From positions 1 to 19,414 of the forward strand of contig JAYOFM010000074.1 of assembly GCA_038117225.1 (NCBI GenBank): DNA of 19,414 nucleotides, read 5' to 3'. Positions within the stretch are counted from its first letter, which is position 1; each line of letters begins with the position of its first letter. The DNA comes from JAYOFM01 sp038117225 (GTDB lineage Bacteria; Pseudomonadota; Alphaproteobacteria; Rhodospirillales; Casp-alpha2). The translations under genes and the position numbers were made by a program. This document shows positions 6,677-13,020 of the stretch, piece by piece. The notes under the pieces were generated by a model. The model was not told the DNA's origin and did not search any database. It saw only the letters and a list, made by a program, of their open reading frames with translations.

Positions 6677-7714
6677 ATGCGCACCAGCAAGAACATCACC
6701 GTCGTCGGATGCCACGCCGAGGGCGAGGTCGGGCGCGTTATCACCGGCGGCGTCCTGGCGCCGCCGGGGGACAGCGTCTTCGCCATGCGTCAGTACCTGC
6801 AGAACGAGGCCGATGGACTGCGCAAATTTCTACTGTATGAACCACGCGGCGGCATGTTCGTGCACACCAATCTGATCGTCCCGGCCTGCCATCCGGATGC
6901 CGATGCCGGATTCATCATCATGGAACCGACGGATTACCCGCCGATGTCGGGCTCCAATTCGATGTGTGTCGCCACCGTGTTGCTAGAAACCGGCATGGTC
7001 GAGATGCGGGAACCGGAAACCCGCATGACATTGGAAACGCCTGGCGGACTGGTCGAGGTCGTGGCGGAATGCCGTGACGGCCGTTGTGCGCGGGTCACTG
7101 TCGACAACGTGCCGAGCTACGCCGCCAAGACCGACATCAAGGTCGAGGTCGAGGGCCTGGGCACGCTGGACGCCGACATCGGCTACGGCGGCGCCTTCTT
7201 CGTCATCATTGACGCGAATGGCCTCGGCATGGCGCTGACCCGCGACGAGGCCAAGGACATCGTCAACCTGGGCGAACGCATCAAGGCGGCGACGGTCGAG
7301 CACCCCCCGGTCGTTCATGCGCAAAACCCGGACATCCACACCGTGACCTTCACCGAGTTCACGTGGCCGGTAACCTGGGACGCGGGCGTTGCGACCGGTC
7401 GCAACGCGGTCGTCGTGTCACCCGGCAAGATCGATCGATCACCGTGCGGCACCGGCACCTCGGCACGGTTGGCCGTCATGCATGCCAAGGGAGAAATCGA
7501 CGTCGGCGAGAAATTCCTAAGCGTCTCCATCATCGACACGGAGTTTCGCGGCGGCATCGTTCGCGAAGAAAACGTCGGCGGCCTGCCGGGTATCGTGCCG
7601 TATATTTCCGGCCGCGCCTGGGTCACCGGCGTGTCCCAGTACATGCTCGATCCGGAAGACCCGTTCCCCGAGGGCTATACCCTGTCCGACACCTGGACCC
7701 GGGCGCTCGACTAG
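6677..7714 (+). CDS. proline racemase family paralogue, Ser/Cys type
   Basis: A 345-residue member of the proline racemase superfamily, divergent from the hydroxyproline operon. The first catalytic position is Ser (S91 in PPMSGSNSMC) in place of Cys. The second is Cys (C257 in DRSPCGTGTSAR). The N-terminus CHAEGEVGRVITGGVLAPPGD and the end LDPEDPFPEGYTLSDTW mark a subgroup distinct from the Cys/Cys enzyme at 3225. Ser/Cys members of the superfamily exist; some may act as hydroxyproline 2-epimerases, so a 3- or 4-hydroxyproline epimerase role is plausible but not proven. The start at 6677 follows an AAGGAAGG ribosome-binding site, ruling against the longer open frame upstream. The stop overlaps the stop of the convergent gene at 7711 by four bases. 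Confidence 0.87.
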   Translation: MRTSKNITVVGCHAEGEVGRVITGGVLAPPGDSVFAMRQYLQNEADGLRKFLLYEPRGGMFVHTNLIVPACHPDADAGFIIMEPTDYPPMSGSNSMCVATVLLETGMVEMREPETRMTLETPGGLVEVVAECRDGRCARVTVDNVPSYAAKTDIKVEVEGLGTLDADIGYGGAFFVIIDANGLGMALTRDEAKDIVNLGERIKAATVEHPPVVHAQNPDIHTVTFTEFTWPVTWDAGVATGRNAVVVSPGKIDRSPCGTGTSARLAVMHAKGEIDVGEKFLSVSIIDTEFRGGIVREENVGGLPGIVPYISGRAWVTGVSQYMLDPEDPFPEGYTLSDTWTRALD

Positions 7715-8043
7715 ACGTCGTCGGTGTTGGGAAAAAACGGGTTGCGCCAAATGGTGTCAGGCTCGGGCACAAGCGCCTCTACGGCCTCTTCCGATTTTTC
7801 GATGAGGCGGCGCAGATAGTCGAGGCTGAGCTTGGCGAAATGCCGCGCCAGCTTGACGTCGGCGAAGTAGTAATCACCGTCGATGCAACCGTTGGCCTGA
7901 TTGTTGGCGGCGAGCTGGCTGGTCACCTCGAGCTTGGTGTCGGGGATACTGATTGCCTCGGCCGTCGTCACGCCGTCGATGGCGACCACCACATTATGTC
8001 GGATGCGAACACGATAGGCCGCGGGCGGGGTTAGATCTTCCAT
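7711..8043 (-). CDS. hypothetical protein (110 aa), coupled to the CDGSH gene
   Basis: I do not recognise this protein. It begins with ATG at 8043, overlapping the 3' end of the CDGSH gene by 13 bases, with AGGA just upstream, so it is probably co-translated. The N-terminal half looks like beta strands (YRVRIRHNVVVAIDGV), followed by NGCIDGDYYFADVKLARHF and a charged helix LDYLRRLIEKSEEAVEAL. No signal peptide or membrane segment is visible. One cysteine only (in NGCIDGD), so it is unlikely to bind a cluster alone. Its tight coupling suggests a partner of the CDGSH protein. Confidence 0.7.
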   Translation of the reverse strand: MEDLTPPAAYRVRIRHNVVVAIDGVTTAEAISIPDTKLEVTSQLAANNQANGCIDGDYYFADVKLARHFAKLSLDYLRRLIEKSEEAVEALVPEPDTIWRNPFFPNTDDV

Positions 8044-8330
8044 TGTTCCTGCTTGGCCGGACGGTCGTGGCCACGACAATTGCCGAAGCAATACGGCGCG
8101 TTGTCCGAACGCTTGCAGCCACACATGTAGAACTCGCCATCGATCGGCGCGGTGAAGGCGATGGGCTCGAATCCGGTACCGGCGTGGCTGCCGTCACACC
8201 AGGGTTGGGTCTTGGACAGACCGCAGCTGCACCACAGGTAATCCTCGCCCGCCTTGACATTGATGATGTACGGGTTGGGGCTCGCGCAGACGGGCAATTT
8301 CGCCGTCTTGTTGTCATCATCGTCGGCCAC
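8031..8330 (-). CDS. two-motif CDGSH iron-sulfur protein
   Basis: A 99-residue protein with two CDGSH-type 2Fe-2S motifs. The first is canonical: C34, C36, C45 and H49 in CSCGLSKTQPWCDGSH. The second, CGCKRSDNAPYCFGNC, keeps C70, C72 and C81, but the fourth position is C85 where His is expected. H88 lies three residues later. The family binds redox-active 2Fe-2S clusters whose His ligand makes them labile and pH-sensitive. Role in bacteria is mostly unknown. Translation starts at GTG (8330), and GGAGAAG lies about 13 bases upstream. It lies between a LysR gene and the coupled 110-aa protein on the same strand. No membrane anchor is visible, so it is probably cytosolic. Confidence 0.9.
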   Translation of the reverse strand: MADDDDNKTAKLPVCASPNPYIINVKAGEDYLWCSCGLSKTQPWCDGSHAGTGFEPIAFTAPIDGEFYMCGCKRSDNAPYCFGNCRGHDRPAKQEQWKI

Positions 8331-8361
8331 GTTTGCGTTCTTTCTTCTCCGTGCTCAGGTG

Positions 8362-8371
8362 NNNNNNNNNN
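8362..8371. other. assembly gap (10 N)
   Basis: Ten Ns at the extreme 3' end of the LysR gene. The regulator already has about 296 residues before the gap, close to full family length, so the coding part hidden here may be short, but the true gap length is unknown. Confidence 0.95.
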
Positions 8372-9261
8372 TTCTTATAGTCCTCGACCTCGGCAACCAG
8401 GAATTCACGCAGCACGGCGATGCGCTTGGACCGCCGCAGCTCCTCCGGATAGACAAGATAGGCGTCGATGGTTGGCCCCTCCATGTCGTGCAGAATTTCA
8501 ACCAGATCAGCCGCTTCCTCGCTCATGTAATAGGGCAGCGCCGCAATGCCAAGACCACTGCGCACCGCGCGATAGATACCGTAGACACTGTTCACCAATA
8601 GCGCTGCCTCGCGTGGATCGTCCGGTGGCCGGCCGGCCTCGAGCAGCCAGTTCATATCGCTGATCGGGCCGGGCACGTCTTCGCCGTAAACGATCAGGTC
8701 GTGGTCATCCAGATCCGCCGGCGTCTTTGGCGTGCCGTGCTGAGCCAGATAATCGTCCGAGGCAAAGACGTGATAGTTGATCGACATAATCTTGCGTTGC
8801 ACCAGATTGGGCTGCGTCTGGCGCTGGAAACGGATAGCGATATCCGCCTGCCCGAGCGACAGATCAAGCTCGACATTGTCCACCAGCAGCAATGACACGG
8901 TGATGTCCGGGTAAAGCTTGTGGAACTCGTTCATGCGCGAACTCAACCACGCCGACCCGAAAGTCACCGAGGTGGTAATGCGCAGCGGCCCCGTCGGCAC
9001 CTCGCGGAATTCGTTAATGCGGGTCAGCGCCAGATTGAGCCGCGCCGACATCTCACGCACCGTGCGCTGCAGTTCCACCCCCGGTTCGGTAAGCACGATG
9101 CCGCTGGCGTGGCGGTGAAACAGTGACACGGTCAGCGATTGCTCCAGGCCGCCGATCTGACGGCTGACCGCCGACTGGCTGAGGTTCAAGACCTTGCCGG
9201 CCTGCGTAAAGCTGCCGACGTCGGCGACGGTGAGAAAAATGCGCAGTTGGTTCCAATCCAT
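8372..9261 (-). CDS. LysR-type transcriptional regulator, C-terminus in gap
   Basis: About 296 residues are visible. Residues 1-60 form the winged helix-turn-helix (MDWNQLRIFLTVADVGSFTQAGKVL, then SQSAVSRQIGGLE). Residues from about 90 form the periplasmic-binding-protein-like effector domain, beginning PTGPLRITTSVTFGSAWLS. The usual LysR length is about 300, so only a few residues should be missing. The open frame runs through the Ns to 8317, but that tail (lysine/arginine-rich) overlaps the CDGSH start and is probably not real. It is co-directional with the flanking genes. The effector is unknown. The operon start upstream carries a strong inverted repeat (9616-9633), a candidate autoregulatory site. 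Control of the hydroxyproline genes 1.6 kb away is possible but unproven. Confidence 0.88.
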
Positions 9262-9285
9262 GGCGTCTCCCGACGTCCCCCTTTT

Positions 9286-9561
9286 TCAGGCCGCGTTATC
9301 ACCGGCGTAATCGATGACGGGATACGTCCAGTCACCGTCCGGGTCCTCGTTAATCGCTACCGCCTTGCCGTTTTCGAGAACGAACCACTGCTTCACGTGT
9401 TGTTCGGGTCCGGGCCAAGTCTCGAACATCGCCGAGTGGCCGTCGCAGGGGCTGCCCGTATTGAGCCGCACCGCCGTAACCGTCAATTCGAGCAAGACGG
9501 CCGTGTCCGGCGACTCTTCCGTCACATATCGATCTGGCAATACCGCGCGCAAATCCGGCAT
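9286..9561 (-). CDS. hypothetical protein (91 aa)
   Basis: I do not recognise this small protein. The ATG at 9561 is chosen because GGAGG lies about 9 bases upstream. The middle contains GSPCDGHSAMFETWPGPEQ and WFVLENGKAVAINEDPDGDW, the latter like a short beta hairpin. It has a single cysteine, and no signal peptide or membrane segment. It ends 24 bases before the LysR start on the same strand and is probably the first gene of that transcript. Confidence 0.65.
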   Translation of the reverse strand: MPDLRAVLPDRYVTEESPDTAVLLELTVTAVRLNTGSPCDGHSAMFETWPGPEQHVKQWFVLENGKAVAINEDPDGDWTYPVIDYAGDNAA

Positions 9562-9607
9562 GCCCTGCCTCCCTCCCAATAAGACGCGGCGAGCACGAGA
9601 TTACCCT

Positions 9608-9648
9608 ATGCATTAGACGAATGGCAATTCGTCATGCGTTGAATGCAT
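9608..9648. promoter_or_regulatory. nested inverted repeat, candidate operator
   Basis: A perfect seven-base inverted repeat GACGAAT (9616-9622) / ATTCGTC (9627-9633) with a four-base spacer is framed by a second pair, ATGCATT (9608-9614) and AATGCAT (9642-9648). A third half-site, ATTCGTC, occurs at 9672-9678. It lies 47 bases upstream of the 91-aa gene that leads into the LysR gene and can serve either direction. The layout fits a dimeric regulator such as LysR, but binding is inferred. Confidence 0.55.
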
Positions 9649-9751
9649 GGGAAATCCACAAGACATTGATAATTCGTCACTTTTCTCTATGGGGTAGAAA
9701 AGAAGAAAGTGAAACACGAGGCCATCGTCTTAAAATCAAAGCATTATTGAG

Positions 9752-9779
9752 TTGATATTTATATTAATACGTGTATAAA
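9752..9779 (+). promoter_or_regulatory. candidate sigma-70-type promoter for the 354-aa gene
   Basis: TTGATA (9752-9757), a 16-base spacer and TATAAA (9774-9779) precede the ATG at 9811. A second perfect TATAAT is at 9783-9788 without a well-placed -35. No clear Shine-Dalgarno precedes the ATG. Confidence 0.4.
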
Positions 9780-9810
9780 TATTATAATATATTTTAATGG
9801 TAGATTAACT

Positions 9811-10875
9811 ATGGCATCCATCGACATCCCATTAAAGACCGTCCGCGCGTTTGATTTCGTTACCCTACGCATCCCCGAACACTGGGCTTCCGGCCGGGAT
9901 CCAGACGTCGAGGGGTATTGGACCGCGGGCAACGCAGTGGGCGAGGACGGCACGAAAATATCGATCACCTGGGACGAATACCGTCACCCAAAGGGTTTCG
10001 ATCCGGCTGCCCACGGCTACAAATTCACCACGGAAATCTGCGATTCCATCAAGGATACGGGAGAAATTGACGGTGAGATCGAGGTCACTCCGGTCGATGG
10101 CGGTTATGTTTGCGTGTACCAGAGACCAGCGGTCGAGGACGGCGAACTGTTGCGGTTCTGGTGGTATCACTTCCTTCACTTTACCGGCGGAACCGTCGTT
10201 ATGACGCTGGTCAATTTCGTCATCCCGGACAACAAATTGGCCAAGCCCGGCATCCGCGAGCTGCAAAACATCCTCGACAGCGAAATTCGCGCCACCACGT
10301 TCGAACGACCACTCGGCGGTCATCCGGACGAGCGGTTCGGTGAACTGATGAGGTTCAATCTCGGCGATCTGGTAAAAATCCACCTGCCGGAGACGGTCAT
10401 TCCCGACGGATACGCCGAGGGGGCCTGGTGTTTCACGTTCGACCCGCTGGACATACCGGCTAGGCTGTTCGTCGTCACCGAGGACAAATACGTCCTCGAC
10501 GACGACGGGGCCCCCGTCGCCGCGCCCGAGGGCTCCCTGCGGGAAATGCTAACACCCTGGTTCACCAGCCCGTCGGATGACCGGACATCCAGTTTCGTTC
10601 CCGGTGGCTTCCTGAGCCACGAGACCTTGGATGGAAGACCCGACGAGGGTTCGCCCGTCTACATCCCGGATGTCGGCCAGTGGAGCAACGGTCCGACGAT
10701 CACCCATTGGTGGATGTACTGTTGCTGCACGTTGGGGAAACTGCGCGCGACGACCTTCGTACTGGTATTGCCCCGGGCCGAACACCGGGAGCCACCGCTG
10801 AGCAAGCTGATCGAGTTCGTCGGGTATCAGGTCCGCCGCGCTCGGTTCCCCGGCGTGACGGTGGATGTGGCCTAG
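9811..10875 (+). CDS. orphan protein of two related halves (354 aa)
   Basis: Not recognised. The protein seems built from two copies of one domain. Half 1 (about 10-165) runs from FDFVTLRIPEHW through FWWYHFLHFTGGTVVMTLV to a helix KPGIRELQNILDSEIRATTF. Half 2 (about 180-350) runs from LGDLVKIHLPETVIPDGY through HWWMYCCCTLGKLRATTFVLVLP to a helix SKLIEFVGYQVRRARF. Each has an opening beta strand with an IPE/LPE motif, a central WW-containing strand pair and a closing amphipathic helix. The pattern recalls the Mog1/PsbP/DcrB-like fold, but that is a guess. There is no signal peptide or membrane segment. Its AT-rich promoter region differs from its GC-rich neighbours. Convergent with the ATPase at 10987. 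Confidence 0.75.
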   Translation: MASIDIPLKTVRAFDFVTLRIPEHWASGRDPDVEGYWTAGNAVGEDGTKISITWDEYRHPKGFDPAAHGYKFTTEICDSIKDTGEIDGEIEVTPVDGGYVCVYQRPAVEDGELLRFWWYHFLHFTGGTVVMTLVNFVIPDNKLAKPGIRELQNILDSEIRATTFERPLGGHPDERFGELMRFNLGDLVKIHLPETVIPDGYAEGAWCFTFDPLDIPARLFVVTEDKYVLDDDGAPVAAPEGSLREMLTPWFTSPSDDRTSSFVPGGFLSHETLDGRPDEGSPVYIPDVGQWSNGPTITHWWMYCCCTLGKLRATTFVLVLPRAEHREPPLSKLIEFVGYQVRRARFPGVTVDVA

Positions 10876-10986
10876 AAGCCACCCCTCCCCGACCTGGTAC
10901 GATTCATCGATCATTCCATCTGGCGCGCCGAGGTTCCGGGCATCGTAGGTTAACACAATCCCGGCGAACCTAGTGTGCGACCGGCC

Positions 10987-11757
10987 CTAGGATGAGGCCC
11001 CCTCATCAGAGAACAACTCGGAATAGTACCGCTCCGGGTTGCTCAGAAATCCCTTCGTCACCCGGTAATGCTCCGTGTCCTCGTACTCCATGGGTTCGAT
11101 GGTCGCGCCATCGAACGCCAGGATGACGGCGCCTGGGTAACTCATGAGGATCGGCGAATGGGTGGCGATGATCATCTGCGCGTTGCCCGATTGCTCCCAT
11201 TCCCGCAGCAGCCGGAGAAATGCCAATTGCCGGCTCGGCGACAGCGCGTTCTCCGGCTCGTCCAGCAGGTACATGCAGCGCTCCCGCGTGCCGAAGCGTT
11301 CGGCGAAGACGGCGAAGAACGCCTCGCCGTGGCTCTGCAGGTCCAACTGCTGGCCGCCTTGCACCGCCGGGCTGCCGACCTCATCGATATAACCCGCGAC
11401 CTCGGCGAAGGTATCGGCGCGGAAGAAAAAACCCTTCGACACCTTGGGCAGCCACGACGGCCGCAATGCCTCGGCCAGCAGTGATGGCCCCCGCTCGACC
11501 GAACGATCCAGCAGATGATCCGAACTGCCACCACCGGGATTGAACCCGCACAGCCCCGCGATGGCCTCCAGAATCGTCGACTTCCCGGTTCCGTTATCAC
11601 CGACGAGAAACGTCACCGGTCGCTCGAAGCTCAAGGAAAATTCGTCATCGAGCAAGTGCGCGAACCGGTCAAAGGGAAACCTCCCCACGTCGGCCCGCTC
11701 CGGCAGTAGCGTGATCATTTTCAGGAACGGAGCTTGCAACGGGCTAAGAGATGTCAT
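10987..11757 (-). CDS. ABC-type AAA ATPase (AAA_21/COG3910-like)
   Basis: A 256-residue stand-alone nucleotide-binding protein. The Walker A is GDNGTGKS (53-60), a signature-like LQSHGE is at 140-145, Walker B is CMYLLDEPE (161-169), and the switch histidine is H200 in IATHSPILM. This order and length match soluble single-domain predicted ATPases related to the SMC/Rad50/OLD group. There are no membrane segments and no transporter partner, so a transport role is unlikely. The start at 11757 is the first ATG; M14 at 11718 is an alternative, and neither has a good ribosome-binding site. It follows the 93-aa gene by 38 bases on the same strand. Function unknown; such ATPases occur both as housekeeping genes and in defence or toxin cassettes. 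Confidence 0.88.
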   Translation of the reverse strand: MTSLSPLQAPFLKMITLLPERADVGRFPFDRFAHLLDDEFSLSFERPVTFLVGDNGTGKSTILEAIAGLCGFNPGGGSSDHLLDRSVERGPSLLAEALRPSWLPKVSKGFFFRADTFAEVAGYIDEVGSPAVQGGQQLDLQSHGEAFFAVFAERFGTRERCMYLLDEPENALSPSRQLAFLRLLREWEQSGNAQMIIATHSPILMSYPGAVILAFDGATIEPMEYEDTEHYRVTKGFLSNPERYYSELFSDEGASS

Positions 11758-11795
11758 CTGGAAATACCCGTTGGTTCAAATATTCGGTTATTCGG

Positions 11796-12077
11796 CTACT
11801 CGGCGACCGGTACTGTAATTTCCGTCAGGTGACCATATTCATCGTATAATTGAATCTTTTCATCCACTAAACGTTGTCGGATAAACACGAAGGACAGTTC
11901 ACGAGCTTGCGCCTCATCCACACCAAAAATGAAGTAATTCCTGTCAGTCAAGAAGGGGCAAACGATTTCACAAAAGTAACCTCGTCCCTCTTCATATCGC
12001 GGTTCCAGTATCTGCAAGCTGAAGGAGGCAACGTTGCCGTCCCCCCCTAACGCCTTGGCCTCAAAATCTAGAATCAT
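11796..12077 (-). CDS. small protein (93 aa), possible immunity protein
   Basis: The ATG at 12077 lies 9 bases after the TGA (12087-12089) of the repaired upstream gene; an in-frame TTG at 12086 is an alternative. The protein has beta-strand-like segments (VASFSLQILEP, GYFCEIVCPF), then NYFIFGVDEAQARELSFVFI and a C-terminal YDEYGHLTEITV. The strand pattern with a central GVDxxQA segment followed by a helix resembles small DUF6968-like proteins, but I hold this loosely. Its position directly behind a peptidoglycan-binding/cysteine-rich protein gene is what an immunity gene would show. No signal peptide. Confidence 0.65.
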   Translation of the reverse strand: MILDFEAKALGGDGNVASFSLQILEPRYEEGRGYFCEIVCPFLTDRNYFIFGVDEAQARELSFVFIRQRLVDEKIQLYDEYGHLTEITVPVAE

Positions 12078-12086
12078 ATTTCGCAA

Positions 12087-12762
12087 TCAATTATTCCACG
12101 TGTCCAGCGGCGGCAATCTGTCCGTTGGAACACTGTCAGACATGCAGCGTAACGCTCACTTGCGGATGCAAAACATCTCGCAGCCGCTCTCTTCCCGCGC
12201 CGCTTCGAGATGGCGTTGCATGTCGGTATATCTACTTTGTAATAGAGTTCATCGCAATCGTCTCGATCAGGGCCATCTATCCTTTTGCTGCCTATTTGTG
12301 CCTTTATTTCCACCTGTTCGGTCCGGGACATACTTTGCCACCAAGCCCACGCGGCGGCGACCGTCATGCCAAATATTTCTGCAATTTTCAGGATGATCGG
12401 CGGAAACGCAGATGCGGTTTTTTTACATATCCGTCGTTCTTTTCTGGAAATTGAGAGGTTTGCTCCTGGTTTGGGGTTTCCGCAGCAACTTGTTTCTCCA
12501 CGCGCTGTCGTGCCAATTCATTATTTAGTTGGGAATGCGTCGGCCCGCCCGGATTCATTATGCCGTCGTCATGCAGGCCATTGGCCCGTTGGAACGATCT
12601 GACGCCGTCGATCATCTGGATGTCGGGGAAGCGGGTGAGGCCGTGGACGGGGGTCTTGAAGTGGCCGAGGGATTTAAGCGCCGTCTTGGTATTGAAAACG
12701 TCGTCCTCGTCCATGGTGGAGTCGGGATGTATGGGGCGGGCGAGATTGATCCGTTCGAACAT
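12087..12762 (-). pseudogene. peptidoglycan-binding-like / transmembrane / Cys-rich protein, broken by two one-base deletions
   Basis: Two open frames (12762-12388 and 12367-12074) are pieces of one gene. Piece 1 has a peptidoglycan-binding-like domain (about 20-80: NTKTALKSLGHF, MIDGVRSFQRANGLHDDGIM) and a polar linker. At a run of seven A on the coding strand (12418-12424) the frame is lost. One extra A lets translation continue through AFPPIILKIAEIF into MTVAAAWAWWQS, a likely membrane segment, and then piece 2 with CDELYYKVDIPTC and RGKRAAARCFASASERYAAC. Near 12135-12145 a second missing base is implied, because the other frame ends in RLPPLDTWNN and a stop, the ending I expect for this protein type. 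Repaired length is about 225 residues. AGAGGA precedes the ATG. Real decay and sequencing error are both possible. Confidence 0.75.
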
Positions 12763-13020
12763 GGGAATATCCTCTCTCGGCGCCGCGCCATGGGCGCGAG
12801 CGCTCGGGCGCGGCGGCGGCGACGCGGCCGCGCGGTTGCAACAGCTCGGGGCTTCCAGAGGTGTTGTCCGTGAGAGAGGGTTGTCCCGGCCGCCGCCTAT
12901 CGGCGCATGGCGCCTAGGCCGCCGGCCCGGGCCCGGAAACGGGCACCTGACTTCGCCTTATAGTATTTAGTTACGGGGGTAGAATTTCAAGAGTTGCAGA
13001 CAAAAAACGAGTAAAATAGA
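12763..13020. other. intergenic region with GC-rich palindromes
   Basis: A 258-base spacer between co-directional minus-strand genes. It contains the 10-base palindrome CGAGCGCTCG (12797-12806), GCGGCCGC, a short hairpin formed by GCCCG and CGGGC near 12931-12945, and GGCGC/GCGCC around 12902-12914. Next to the cytochrome stop is an A/T-rich part. On the minus strand it has a T run shortly after the stop codon but no stable stem in front of it. No gene is convincing here. It probably separates the methyltransferase operon from the cassette that follows and holds the latter's promoter. Confidence 0.5.

Larger units (their letters stand above)
9562..9810. other. AT-rich divergent intergenic region
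   Basis: A 249-base spacer between divergent genes. The left part holds the nested inverted repeat. The right part, from about 9725, is almost pure A/T with many TAT and ATA steps, in sharp contrast to the GC-rich surroundings. No small gene or RNA gene could be recognised. The composition suggests a promoter/UP-element region or a boundary of acquired DNA. Confidence 0.7.

Noticed and set aside
9720..9810. AT-rich block as a replication origin
   Set aside because: No repeated iteron or DnaA-box cluster and no replication gene nearby; a promoter region explains it better.
12529..12970. Plus-strand open frames over the GC-rich spacer
   Set aside because: Arg/Ala-rich with no start signals; they overlap the peptidoglycan-binding gene and palindromic DNA.
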